Assembly: GCF_016801865.2 (NCBI RefSeq)
Contig: NC_068939.1
Location: 46,875,125-46,939,124, forward strand
From: Culex pipiens pallens
Taxonomy: Eukaryota > Arthropoda > Insecta > Diptera > Culicidae
Direction of reading: 5' to 3'
DNA length: 64,000 nt
Position numbers and translations under genes: made by a program. Under the pieces are notes generated by a model. That model made no database searches and was not told the DNA's origin. It was given only the letters and a program-made list of their open reading frames with translations. This document shows, piece after piece, positions 11,761-23,100 of the stretch (positions within the stretch are counted from its first letter, which is position 1; each line of letters begins with the position of its first letter).

Positions 11761-13159
11761 CCCATTACTTAGTCTTAGTCTTAGTGGTTAAGAATTTTTA
11801 AATCCAAAATGGCGGCCAAAATAGTGTTGATGAAATGTTGAGAAAATGCATTTGGTAAATCAAAAGCAATCAACCATTCAAGTTTGACTCAAATAGGGTC
11901 GCAGAAGTCTGATTTGATGTTTAAAGTAAAATTAATAATAAATAATAAATACGAAAATACTTTTTTTATTTTTGGTTCATGATTCGATTGCTCGAAGTTT
12001 CATAGAAGAATTGAGCTTTGGCTTAACAAAGTTTCCAATAATTGAGTCTGAACTGTAGTTCTTTCCCAACGCAGTGCAATTCCTCTAAATTTCACTCTCA
12101 TTACAATCGTGAAACAAACAGTTTGAAAAGTGTATGTGTTCCGCTTGGAACTTCAACGCCCCAAAGCTAAAAACAACAACGCCAGAAAAAAGCGAAATCA
12201 TTTCATTTGCCGGCAGCAGATGCATCCAACCTCCCGCCGTCCGACATTCCGACAGACACACCTGATGAATGAATGAAAGTGATTTGAGCTGTTTTTTTTG
12301 GTTGTTGCTATTTTGGAAAGCCGATTGAATAATTCTTTCCGCTTCAAGGATTCGTTCTCTGCGCGCAAATTTGTCGGTTTCGAGCTGATCTCATTTTTTC
12401 CGCAAAATTTGCCTCGGAATTGGGGTTTGGCGAAAACTGGAAACAAAAAAACAACTTGCCACATAATTGGATAGTTTTGGGGATAATTTTCGGCGCGTTT
12501 TTTTTTTGTTATTGAGAGCAATTTTTTGTTCGCAGCTGATCTGAATTGGAGGCAACTTTCGAGAGCTGCCAATTTAAATTGGTTCAACTTTCGCTTTCGC
12601 CAAAAGCCGGTTAAGCAGATTGTTGCATGGTGCAGTTTTTTTGCTACTCTTTCGACGATGACAGTATCCTTCACGTCATTCTTGGAGGTGTCCCCGCAAA
12701 AAGAACGGTTCCTGCGTGAAGGTCAGCTTCTTTTTGCTCCAGAATCGATGGATGTCGTAAAATTTTACGGTTCCAATTTCATAACACAAAGAAATCGAAC
12801 AGTTTATGGCTTTCTTCCCCTTCAAATTGGACCGATTAATTAACGATGATAACGGAAAGTGACAGCGAGCGTCGGAGAGCAGTTTGCGCTGGGGGGGAAC
12901 AACTTTCGAAAATCGTTTTTAAAACGGTGCTTTTGATCCCCAAAAGAGAACGGAATCATGGGGGAGACACCCAGACTGGTTGTGCAATTCCAAAGAAGAT
13001 ATCCTTCAAACCGGACGTGACCACGACGTGGGAAAGAAATATGGGAAAACGTGGTGCAGTTTCGAGGGTAATGGAAAAGTTTTTTGGACAGGTTGAGGTT
13101 TCAACTTTCCAGCACTTTGCTTTTGAAACGTGATTGCGCCATGGAAGAATTACTTGGAA
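11761..13159. other. Unique-looking non-coding DNA
   Basis: Bases 12180-13150 are more GC-balanced than the flanks and contain open frames of about 100-160 codons on both strands. None has a recognisable domain, and the largest minus-strand frame does not begin at ATG. I leave them unannotated. The stretch may be intergenic or intronic. Confidence 0.4.
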
Positions 13160-13805
13160 CCCGAGCAGACGGAAATAACTTGGGAAGGTCAGTTTTTGAT
13201 ATTGTGAGAAGATCGAAATATGTTATTGGAATGATCGGATTAGTTGTTAAAATAACAAAAATCAATAATAAAGATTTGTTCGAAAAATAACTTAAACTGT
13301 TATTATGTTGTTATTGCAATAACAAACCAATAACATAGAAGGAATCATGAAGGAATAACAAGATTTGTTATTTTATGCGGAGAGGTGGAGCAGCATAATA
13401 ACAAAAAATGTTATTGAACTGGTATGTCTCCATAACAAAAAAGTTATTGTTTTGGTTTATTTGTAATTTGCAAATAAACCTGCAGTTGCCATAACTCCTC
13501 TGTACTAGTTAGGGCTGCAGAGTCGGGTACCTCCAAAAGACTTTGAATCCATACTTTGAAGACAACTCCGACTCTGGATGCAGGATATGACGTCAACGAC
13601 GACTTCAGCTCTCCAAAAATACCCGACTTCACAGATTCCGACTCCAAGTAAAAGTTGCTGAAAATTTGATGAATCCGATGCAGTCTCCGAGGTCTCACTC
13701 TAGCTCGAACTTCAACGTCAGCTCCGACTTCCTGGCTCTGTGAAAATAATAACAGTTTTTGTTATTCACACTTCAAAAATTCTCGATAAATAAATCAATT
13801 CCTTA

Positions 13806-13967
13806 AGGGAATATAACAAAATTAAAAAAAATGAACTCTCAAAAGTTAATTTTGTCGGATTAATTTCAGCTTGAAACCCCATTTCATGGTGAAATAAATG
13901 ACCCCGATGAAATTGGTCAAAATTATTTCATAGTTCTAGCCAATTTTTGTAAAATCCCTTAGGGGGT
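13806..13967 (+). repeat. 157-bp tandem repeat, first copy (left of copia insertion)
   Basis: This is a diverged copy of the 157-bp unit found three times after 19208. It shares CCCCATTTCATGG, AATGACCCCGA, GAAATTGGTCAAAATTAT and CATAGTTCTAGCC, and ends in the GGGGT that was duplicated when the copia element inserted. Confidence 0.75.
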
Positions 13968-14206
13968 TGTGGAAACTTGGCCACCGTCCGGAGGAATTGC
14001 CCCAAGTCGGACCACCGAGGTAGCACGTCTGCTCCGTGCAAAGGATGAGCCAGAAAGAGGCCGAGACACGTTGACACACGCGCAAGCTCGTGTTGCCTCC
14101 AAGCTGTCACTGCCCACGGCATCAGCTGGTATGAGCCCGCCTATCTGTCACCTGACAGGCGGGATTATTCAGGGTTCATTCAATAACGCCAATACGGTGC
14201 CCCACA
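13968..14206 (-). repeat. Copia LTR (3' LTR in element orientation)
   Basis: This 239-bp LTR starts TG and ends CA on the plus strand. In element orientation it is the 3' LTR, because the purine tract at 14207-14222 precedes it. Confidence 0.92.
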
Positions 14207-14222
14207 TCTCCCTTCTCCCCTC
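14207..14222 (-). promoter_or_regulatory. Polypurine tract of the copia element
   Basis: An uninterrupted 16-base purine run on the minus strand directly abuts the LTR. This is the usual primer for plus-strand DNA synthesis in LTR elements, and it fixes the element orientation. Confidence 0.85.
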
Positions 14223-14532
14223 GGGAAAAAAACAAGAAAAAAAACTCACTACCTTGGAGTGAACAAGTGACAAAAAACAAGATTGGATAAATTTTACAAT
14301 CAACTTTTCTGGGAATGTTAATATGGATCATGGTTGTAAAATCTCTGTTCTAAGTTAACACGGTTTGACAATCTCCTATATTCTATCCTTCCTGATTATT
14401 TCTCTGGTTAGCTCCCACAACTCGTCTGTAGGTTCAATGTGCTTCAACTATGCTCATGCTCATGCTCATGCTCTCAGCAGTAGTAATAAAACGCATGGTT
14501 GCTGTTTGCTAGTTCGATTTGGACTGTTTATC

Positions 14533-15780
14533 CTGACGTTTGCGAGGGACAAGGTTTGAGCACCTCGCACATCATGGACGCCAGCAGGTTCAGCATCCAC
14601 TTCACCTCGCAGCTTGCTTGGCAAAGTAACGTCAGCTCTGCTTCCATCGACGACAACGCCACAGAAGTTTGCTTGCACGTCGTTCAGTTCACGGTTTGGC
14701 CGTGCAGCTTGAGCACGAACCCGGACACGGACTTCCTGTCGGTGGGGTCGTTGCTCCAATCAGCATCCGCAATAGCTTCGACTCCAACCGTCGAATCCGT
14801 TCGCTGGTAAACCAGTTTGAAGTCCAGCAATCCTTGAAGGTACCGCAGTACGCGCTTCAATTGGACCCAGTGCTCCTCGGTTGCACTGCTTTGGAAAACT
14901 GGCGAAGTAGTTGACCGCCGGACAGATATCCGGTCGAGACGTAACGGTCAAGTACCTCAAGCAACCAACTAGTTCCTTGTACGGCTTGTCGGTGAGTACC
15001 TTCGTATCAACCTCTCTTGTGCTTCAAGCGCGGTTGCATCGGCACTGGAGAAGTCTTGCCGTTTTCCATGCCGAACCGCTTGAGAACTCCCAAAGTGTAA
15101 GCCTTCTGATCGATGGTCATCGATCTCGCCTTCCTGTCACGATCAATCCGCAGTCCGAGAAAGATCTTGGCCTCCCCGGATTGCCTTCAGGTCATTGCCA
15201 GTGATCAGGATATCATCCAAGTAGATCAGCTGGCTACGTGACGACACCTTCCGCTTTCCCGTGGTACAAGCACAAATCGTGTTGGCTCCGCAACCCCAAC
15301 TTTGTCACGTAGTCTTCGGTTTCAGTTCCTGGAGGACTTCTTCAAGCCAAAGATTGATCTGTTCAGCTTCCATACAAGGGTCTTCCCCTTCTCAAAGCCT
15401 GGCGGCTGGCACATGTAAATGTCCTCATCTAGTGAACCGTTCAGGAAGGCGCACTTGACATCCATTGGGTGGAGATGCCAGCCATCGTGATTCGCTAGGG
15501 CCAAGAGTATTCGCAACGTTGCCATCTTCGCCACCGGTGAGTACGTTTCGGAGAAATCAAAGCCTGCTCGCTGAGTGAACTCACGTGCCACCAGCCTTGC
15601 TTTGTACCTCTCCACAGATCCGTCACCGTTCTTCTTGGCTTTGAAGTCCCGTTTGATAATCCTCACTCCTTCAGGGGGCGCCACGTGTCGTTCTTCGCCA
15701 GCGAAGTGATCACTTCCTGAATGGATTGCTCCCACTTCGGCCAATCCTGTCGCTTTCACAGATCACCGACGCTCGAAGGA
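14533..15780 (-). pseudogene. Degenerate copia-type reverse transcriptase and RNase H
   Basis: Read on the minus strand from about 15780 leftward, this shows the expected copia pol order. An RT start resembles WEQSIQEVITSL and NDTW, followed by KARLVAREFTQR and ETYSPVAK, then PPGFEKG and the catalytic YLDD at 15212-15223. Near 14950 there is an SRPDI..AVNYFA stretch, followed by the RNase H region (DADWSNDPTDRKS, VALSSMEAE) around 14620-14790. The frame is broken in several places: frameshifts near 15700, 15330 and 14990, and an in-frame TGA at 14684-14686 in RNase H. It is therefore not a functional protein. In an intact element it would be the C-terminal part of the Gag-Pol polyprotein and make the cDNA. 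Confidence 0.88.
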
Positions 15781-15794
15781 ATCTCGTCTACGTA

Positions 15795-16631
15795 CACAGA
15801 AAAAAATATTTCTGTAAATTTACATTATTTATCATGTACCAAAAGGTATCATGATAAATGATGTATATTTCCATTAGGTCCATTGGAAATTTACATTAGA
15901 TTAATTGGAAATTTACATTAGTTTTGAAAATTTACATTTGTTTTGGAATTTACATTAGTTTTGGAATTTACATTAGTTCAAATCAACTAATTCTGATTGG
16001 CCAATGGGAATGAGAAGCTCGACTTGGATTGCAGTAGGAAAAGGGTGTGGCCTATGTTCTATTTTAAAATGATTGAAGCGGGCAGCAAAAGGAAATTCTG
16101 ATTTTAAAAAGTTGTTTCACAGGTAGGGGACGCATTCCGTCGACGGTCAAGTGGAATAATGCTGGACTGGAATCGAACGAACGACGGGTAGGATGTTCGG
16201 TGTTACTGCTGCTACCCGCTGCCGACTGAGCCATCTTCGCATTTTATAAACGAGCGGCTAAAGCATCAACTTGTTCAGGTCGAAGCACAGGCAGTGAGCC
16301 AGCGAAGTATGAGAGCGATAGAAAGAGAACCAAACATAACTATTTTTAGTTCGGGTAGTTTTGAAGTCAACGTTTGGCAGAAATACATTGGATATATGAT
16401 TTACATTAAATAGGAATTTACAGGAAGCCGAACGCGGGTAGAAATTCATCAGATTTGAGTTTCCATGCTCAACGTTTCCATTAGATTCATGATTTACATT
16501 AGATTTAGATTTACATCGGAGTAATTTCCATTACTTTTTGCTCATTACATCATATTTCAACATTACATTGAGTGAGTTTACATAAGAAACAGCATTTACG
16601 TGCTGTGTAAATTTACATATTTTTTTCTGTG
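15795..16631. mobile_element. MITE nested inside copia pol, TA target site
   Basis: The ends are CACAGAAAAAAATATTTCTG on the left and the inverted form (ATATTTTTTTCTGTG) on the right, with TA just outside each (15793-15794 and 16632-16633). TTTACATTA / GTAAATTTACAT motifs recur at both ends, for example the repeated TTTACATTAGTTTTGGAA units near 15910-15970. The middle (16000-16260) is a non-repetitive 250-bp filler with more balanced composition. It interrupts the pol remnant, so it inserted after this copia sequence existed. Confidence 0.8.
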
Positions 16632-17040
16632 TACTCTTCAGCGCACAGCGCAAACACGGTCATATCGAAGTCGGCATGCCATACCGGGGGCACAATCGTA
16701 CGATTTTCTCATCCTTCAGTGTCACGTTTCAGACTGGGTCCAGCAAGCGTCAGTACCGGGACAGGCACCATTTCGTCTTCATCGGTACTTTCTTCACCAG
16801 TGTTGTACTAGGACTCCACCTCCGAATCTTCTGGCAGTACTGGTTCCACCGGCTGCACCGGTACGACTAGCTGCACTGGTTCCACTTGGCGAACGACTTT
16901 TTTCTCCACAACGACTCGCTTATCACTTGCATTGTGTTCTTCTTTTTCTTCTAATTCTTTATGGTATGTATGTTCCATCCAGCTCCACTCAAAGACTCAA
17001 GGCTCTAGGTTCTCCGATGCACTCGGCAAATTGAACTCCT
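16632..17040 (-). pseudogene. Remnant of copia pol linker (integrase C-terminus to RT)
   Basis: This is the part of the copia pol region upstream of the RT remnant, separated from it by the MITE at 15795-16631. Minus-strand reading gives a proline and valine-rich stretch with a KDEKIVR-like piece, as expected for the poorly conserved linker between integrase and RT. It has several stops. The assignment is mainly positional. Confidence 0.5.
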
Positions 17041-17814
17041 TTTAAGGCCATTCGAGATCGTCGCCGTCAGCCATGTCATATGATTCTCGCATAGTCAACA
17101 AATACCTATTCACCTCAACAGCTTTTCAAAACGGTTTCACAACTGTCATAGGGTCTCGAAGTGCCAAAACTTCTTAGCATGGTGATATTAATAATTGCAA
17201 AAAAAAAATAAAACAAGAACTCTGAGCGTATGCTGGTGTGTTCCCACGCTTCTTCCTGCCCTGAAGATTTATAAACACTCCGTGCTCAAACTTAAACCAC
17301 TTCAACGAATCATCTCTACGGTAAACTTAACGCAGTAGGCCTGGCCACTTTAACCTTTTGTGATGTTTCAATACATTCTAATGTAATGGCGCACTACAAA
17401 TAAGTTATAAATAAATAAATGGAAAAAAAGAAAGCTAGGCGTAATTTAATCTAAGGCTTTCTCTAGGATTCCTTTGAAAGGTTGGCTGCGATTAGATTAG
17501 ATTAGATTAGAATCGCTTCTAATCCACCCGATTCAAATCCACCACATTGGTATTAATTCCAGCCAATAAATTCGGTCTCAATACTGACATTCCTGTTCCT
17601 TCCCCCAAGATCTAAACAACTAACAGGAAACTATTGGCACAACTATTCTAGTAAAACCAGAACAATACAAACAAAAAACCTCGGCAGCTACGCTAACACA
17701 CCGGAACCAACTTATGAGGCTATCCCATCGATCGAATTCAAAACAAATTCTTAGGAGTTCTCTTCACGTCGGAACTCAAAACAAACTCTAGCGAATTACA
17801 CACGCATCCGAACA
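17041..17814. other. Copia internal region without recognisable coding
   Basis: This lies where integrase, protease and gag would be in a full-length copia element, but I cannot identify those domains on the minus strand. It includes a (GATTA)n microsatellite at 17490-17511. It is probably unrelated filler or heavily decayed pol. Confidence 0.45.
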
Positions 17815-18780
17815 AAACAAATCCTGACGGAGGTTCCCTTGCGCCGGAACACAAATTCTGGCGGAGATCCTCTCGCGTCTGAACACAAACGGTTCCAATC
17901 AAAACGAATCCTGGCGGAGGTCCCCTGGCGCCGGAACACAAACTGTTCCAAAAAACAATCCTGGTGGAGGTCCCCTCACGCCGGAACACACACGGTTCCA
18001 ATCAAAACAAAAAACCTGGCGGAGGTCCCCTCGCGCCGGAACGCAACTGGTTCCAATCAATACAAATCCTGGTGGAGGTCCCCTCGCGCCGGAACACAAC
18101 CGGTTCCAATCAGAACAAATCCTGGCGGAGGTCTCCTCGCGCTGGAACACAAAACGATTTCAATCAAAACGAATCCTGGCGGAGGTCCCCTCGCGCCGGA
18201 ACACAAACTTTTCCAAAAAACAATCCTGGTGGAGGTCCCCTCACGCCGGAACACAAACGGTTCCAATCAAAACAAAAAACCTGGCGGAAGTCCACTCGCG
18301 CCGGAACGCAACCGGTTCCAATAAAAACGAATCCTGGCGGAGGTCCCCTCGCGCCGGAACACAAACGGTTCCAATCAAAACAAAAAAACCTGGCGGAGGT
18401 CCCCTCGCGCCGGAACGCAACCGGTTCCAATCAATACAAATCCTGGCGGAGGTCCCCTCGCGCCGGAACACAACCGGTTCCAATCAGAACAAATCCTGGC
18501 GGAGGTCTCCTCGCACCGGAGCGCAACTGGTTCCAATCAATACAAATCCTGGCGGAGGTCCCCTCGCGCCGGAACACAAACTGTTCCAAAAAACAATCCT
18601 GGCGGAGGTCCCCTCACGCCGGAACACAAACGGTTCCAATTAAAACAAAAACCTGGCGGAGGTCCCCTCGCGCCCGAACACAACCGGTTCCAATCGAAAC
18701 AAATTCTTGCGGAGGTCCCCTCGCGCCGGAATACAAACGGTTATAAACTCCTCTCACGCCGGAAAAACACGCGGTTCCAA
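17815..18780. repeat. 53-bp minisatellite inside the copia element
   Basis: About 18 units of roughly 53 bp share the cores CCTGGCGGAGGTCCCCTCGC and GCCGGAACACAAACGGTTCC followed by an AATCAAAACA spacer. Some units are shortened in the spacer (AAAAAACAATCC variants recur near 17950, 18210 and 18590), giving a higher-order pattern. Several frames stay open through the array on both strands, producing long but repeat-derived frames that should not be called genes. It sits just inside the 5' LTR, where leader and gag are expected. Confidence 0.92.
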
Positions 18781-18969
18781 CAAAAAAACTGTTTAAGTCC
18801 AGTGACACAAAAAAGAGAAAAAAAAGCACAAACAAAAACGATTACTGCTCCTTCCGGCACTACAGGAAACAAACGAAATGCTTTGGCCAAAACTTGGGGC
18901 AACTCCAACATCGTTATTTTCCTCTTCCAGAAGTACCATCAATTGTGGTACTCCTGGCAGGATCGCCAA

Positions 18970-19208
18970 TGTGGAAACTTGGCCACCGTCCGGAGGAATT
19001 GCCCCAAGTCGGACCACCGAGGTAGCACGTCTGCTCCGTGCAAAGGATGAGCCAGAAAGAGGCCGAGACACGTTGACACACGCGCAAGCTCGTGTTGCCT
19101 CCAAGCTGTCACTGCCCACGGCATCAGCTGGTATGAGCCCGCCTATCTGTCACCTGACAGGCGGGATTATTCAGGGTTCATTCAATAACGCCAATACGGT
19201 GCCCCACA
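18970..19208 (-). repeat. Copia LTR (5' LTR in element orientation)
   Basis: Same length and, by eye, same sequence as the LTR at 13968-14206. The primer-binding site should lie just below 18970. Read on the minus strand that region begins TTGGCGATCCTGCCAGG; I do not recognise the matching tRNA. Confidence 0.92.
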
Positions 19209-19620
19209 GGGGTATATCAAATAATAAAAAAAATCAACTTTCAAAATTTTAACTTTTCAGAATAATTTTAGCTCAAGGACCCCATTTCATGGCCAAAATA
19301 ATGACCCTGACGAAATTGGTCAAAATTATCCCATAGTTCTAACCATTTTAAACTAAGTCCTTTAGGGGGTATATCAAATAATTAAAAGAATCAACTTTGA
19401 AAATTTCAACTTTTTAGAATAATTTTAGCTTAAGGACCCCATTTCATGGCCAAAATAATGACCCCGACGAAATTGGTCAAAATTATCCCATAGTTCTAGC
19501 CAATTTTAGCAAAGTCCGTTAGGGGGTATATCAAATAATTAAAAAAATCAACTTTCAAAATTTCAACTTTTTAGAATAATTTTAGCTTAAGGACCCCATT
19601 TCATGGCCAAAATAATTTTG
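19209..19620 (+). repeat. 157-bp tandem repeat, about 2.6 copies (right of copia insertion)
   Basis: GGGGTATATCAAATAA starts at 19209, 19366 and 19523, exactly 157 bp apart. Each unit contains AATCAACTTT, CCCCATTTCATGGCC, AATGACCC and the GAAATTGGTCAAAATTATCC block. The third unit breaks off near 19620, where AATAAC-rich element sequence resumes. With the copy before 13967, the array was at least four units before the copia insertion split it. Confidence 0.85.
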
Positions 19621-19690
19621 TTATTAGGAGAGTTTTTGAAATGTATAACATTTCCTCTTATTAGCGTGTTATTAAACATTTTCAATATAA

Positions 19691-19957
19691 CGGAAAAAAC
19701 GGAATCGACGTAACACCATATAATATGGCGTTCTTAAACCTTGCGGTTTCGTCAACGGATCCACAGGCGTGTATCGTTCTTTTTCGCGACAAGACTCCGC
19801 CTCCCGGGTCTGCTAAGTGTGAAGGTATGGGCACGGGGAGAGGGCACCGAATACCTATATTTACACTTAGAATTTTTTGCGTCCGCCCCGAGATTCGAAC
19901 CGGCAACCTCTGGATTGTGAGTCCAGTGCGCGGTCCGATTGATCCACACAGGCAGAC
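19691..19957 (-). mobile_element. tRNA-derived SINE with 8-bp target duplication
   Basis: Read on the minus strand the 5' part is tRNA-like: an A box (TGGATCAATCGG, 19935-19946), a 5-bp anticodon-type stem enclosing loop CTCACAA, and a B box (GGTTCGAATCT, 19891-19901). The following about 190 bp match the body of the SINE at 38667-38916 (GTGTAAATAT, GGTATTCGG, then a CCGTGCC-type block). CAATATAA flanks both sides (19683-19690 and 19958-19965). The loop would give anticodon CAC (valine-like), but this is a retroposon, not a functional tRNA gene. Confidence 0.85.
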
Positions 19958-20129
19958 CAATATAATCAATATAATATCACTTCAATACCAAATTTTGTTA
20001 TTTTATCAGAAACTGTTATTATTTTTTCTTCTTGAAGTTGAACTTCAGGATAAAATAATAACACTTTTTGTTATTTTAGCAGGATTTGTTATTGAAATAT
20101 TATTAATTTTGTTATTACCGTCTGCCCGG

Positions 20130-23100
20130 GAAAGCTTTACTTCCCCCCTTTGAAGCAAACACCTATGGTCTCAAATTCCATTAATCCTTAGGTCGCAATA
20201 TTTCATGACTATCTGAGCATATTACGATTGTTAAGCACTCAAAAATGCTCAAAACTTTTCTATTGTATGTTTGATATTGTGTACTTAATTTTTTGATTGA
20301 CGTTCATCAGTCAACTCAAATCAAACTCACGATATCGCTCCAGCTACGCATAATCAGATCAAACATTTCCAAACTTTTACCCTGCACGTCACATTCGTCA
20401 CGATCAATGAATTTCTAGCAACTCCTCCTCCTCCTCCTCCCACAACACTGCTGTTGAGCTTTCTCGGATGAGTTTATACTAATTGCGAACCGATTTACTC
20501 TCCTCCCTCGGTCTGACTGTGTATATCTGAGTCAAAGTCACGCTTTTTGCGTTTTTGATTTTTTGTCTTCTTCATTAAAAAGTGGTTATTTTATTTGTGG
20601 ACATGCCCCGAAATTCAAGCGACTCCCCCTCGGCAATTTCAAACCAATTAGCACCTCCAAACGGGCCGTTATCGAGCACGTAATTAATTAATTCGATTCA
20701 AATTGGTACGCGAGTTGCGTTCTCAACTGGCTGGACACATGTTTTGACTTGCGAGTGGAGTCAATTGGTCTGTAATTGCATAAACGGGTGGCAAATCGGG
20801 GTGACGAGGATCAGCTATTATTGTTTACGCATTCGTTTGAGCAAAAAAAAAATATACGAGTGTTTACGATTTTTGATTGAAAATTCAAACTTGCATAAAA
20901 ACACTCCAACATTCCAAAAAGGTCGGTGACTTGCTGAGCTTTTACACTTTTCAAAGTAAGTTGGTCACGACCTCCCACGAATCGGCTCAAAGTGCAACGT
21001 TTTATGCAGCTCATTATCGAGGGGCACTGATTACACGAATCTAACCTGATCTTAGGCAGCCTAATTGTACCCCATTTAAAATTCGATTCAAGTTAAGTTT
21101 CGATCAATTTATTAAATTACGCGAGCGTGAGCAAAAAGTTTGTACGCAAAAAAACCTTAGTAGATGCTCAAAATTACTCTCATTACTATCGCGGCGAGGT
21201 CCCCTCTGGTAGAACACGATCGTGGCTGGAGTAGCTTAAAACGCGGGCCGTTTAAGGGCACATCGGCAAAAGGGTTCTCTCTGTACGAGGTGCGTTTGAT
21301 AGGGTTTAGCGAGTGGCGAGATGGGGAGTGGTCACTGTTAAAATTGTCTTTTAGGTATAAATGAATGTTTAGAATAGTTTAGAATGAAAGTTTAGAACAC
21401 GACAAAATTTTAGTGTTTTAATTTACATTAAACTTGTTTAGTTTATGTTTGTTTTTGATAGTATTTGGCTTGCTCTACCACCTTTCTATGTCTATTTAGT
21501 TTTTTAATATTTTTACAGTCAATTCTTATTTTTTTTTATTTTCACATGTTGTACTGTAGAACGATACCATTATAATTTTTTTAAAGCTTAGAGGCATAGT
21601 CTGGTACACTGAAAAAATTGCTGCATAAGTGTTTTCACATAATATAAAGGAAATGTTAGTTAGAAAACTGCCAAAGTTGACCCCACAAAAAAAAAAAATC
21701 AAAAATTGGCAAAGCAACATAAAACAAGTCAAACTTCTAAACGTTGAATTTTCTTATAGTTTTAGAGTTCATTTTAGAGAAGCATTGGAACTTTTTAAGA
21801 ATATAAAATATGAAGAAAAGCAACAATTTAGATTTTCCCGGAATTGAGAGAAATTTTGTCAAAAGTGTGATTCTACTTTGAAATTTAACGCTCAACAATT
21901 TTGTTCAAGAGTGCAAAGCAATCCACGTTTATCCCGTTATGGCTCAAAATTGACACAGATGCATAATTTTTCCTAAGAAATCGATCCAGGGATGCCCCTA
22001 AAATCCATTTTAATGTCACCTTATTGTCCACTCACTCAACTCGAGAATCCCCAGAATTCTTTGAAAAATTGGGAAAAGTGACATTTAACGATTTTTATAA
22101 GAACGGAAAATATCCAGAAATCTGAAACTTTCAGAATCGGAATATCAAATTGACTTTATTTAACTTTGAAAATAGATAGTTTGCTGTTTATTGATTTGTT
22201 TAGCAGTTGAAAATTTGCCTATTCTTAAATTTATTGATGTTAATTGTCGTATTGATTTAATTTTTATTTATGAAACAGAAGGAATAAAATCAAGTCTTTA
22301 GTAAAACCTGAAAATTTGGAAAATGAAGCATGCCATTTGAAATTCATTTTAAAGTCTGCATTTCACTAGAAGTTGAGAAGTTCAACAAAACATTGGAAAA
22401 AAGATAAAAAAAACCATTATAAATGTACAGCGTATTGCTGTGATTTGAGATCTTAAATATAAAATTTGACTAGAAAATTGTTGAATTTATCTTTTCAGTA
22501 CCATTGCTATAAAATTTTGAATGTTAACTAATATTGATTGTTTAGATTTTCAATTTTTCTAGAGATATGCAGGTGTTTGCCAACGACAAATGAAATTTGT
22601 TCATCAATTCATCCCTTGCTGTGGTTATCTACCTGCATAAAAAGGTTTTCGATAATTTGTACTTTTATAATTTAAGGTTGTTTCTGTCCTCCTTCCCCGA
22701 ATCGTTGAAAATGATATATGATGGATTGATTTTTGACTTATTTGAAAATCTTTCACTAAAAAAAGGGTTTAAACACTTGTTTTGAATGTTGTCATTTTTA
22801 GGCTCTAGCTTTAAAAAAATATTTTTTTTTATTGAAATGAGCGATTTTTTTTGCACTTTGTTTGTTTTTCAAAAGAAGTTGCCACATTTATAATTATGTC
22901 TGATTTTTTTTTTGCAAAATTATAATTTTCCAAAAAACTTGTTACAGAAACCAGAACTTCAGCGTAAAATGGCCTTTTAATTCCACTTAAAAAATATGCA
23001 TTTTTTTCATAAATCAAATAATGTTAAGTTTGGAAATTCATCTCTTTGTGTTAAAAATTTCGGTAAAAAATTTTGCTATTTTTTCAGCGCACTATTTTGT

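Larger units (their letters stand above)
13968..19208 (-). mobile_element. Complete Ty1/copia LTR retrotransposon insertion with degenerate interior
   Basis: Two 239-bp LTRs (13968-14206 and 18970-19208) begin TGTGGAAACTTGG and end GGTGCCCCACA, and I see no difference between them by eye. The 5-bp target GGGGT lies directly outside both (13963-13967 and 19209-19213). Transcription is on the minus strand: a polypurine run adjoins the LTR at 14207-14222, and the coding remnants read leftward in the order RT then RNase H. Only the end of pol is recognisable. Gag, protease and most of integrase are missing, and the leader or gag position holds a 53-bp minisatellite. Identical LTRs with a decayed interior suggest recent copying in trans by a relative. 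The orientation, LTRs and target site are directly visible. Confidence 0.93.
13160..20129. mobile_element. MITE-like element with CCCGAGCAGACGG ends, split by nested insertions
   Basis: The left end CCCGAGCAGACGG (13160) pairs with CCGTCTGCCCGGG ending at 20129. The interior carries many AATAAC / GTTATT motifs in both orientations, as in the compact relative at 29558-30005. Without the two insertions described separately (13968-19208 and 19691-19957) the element would be roughly 1.46 kb. It also contains four 157-bp tandem units. No clear target duplication is visible. No transposase is encoded. Confidence 0.75.

Noticed and set aside
12198..12674. 158-codon minus-strand frame
   Set aside because: No ATG at the start of the frame, low-complexity Lys/Asn/Ser composition and no family resemblance.
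13480..13740. An exon rich in ACTCCGACTC motifs
   Set aside because: Imperfect ACTCCGACT repeats of this kind are common dispersed sequence; no splice sites or start context were found and it lies inside a MITE-like element.
17964..18746. 260-codon plus-strand frame in the copia element
   Set aside because: It lies entirely inside the 53-bp minisatellite and opposite to the element's transcription; 53 is not a multiple of 3 and the frame only survives because stops are rare in the GC-rich unit.
17814..18835. Telomere-like or centromeric satellite
   Set aside because: The 53-bp array is bounded on both sides by copia internal sequence and an LTR, so it belongs to the retrotransposon.
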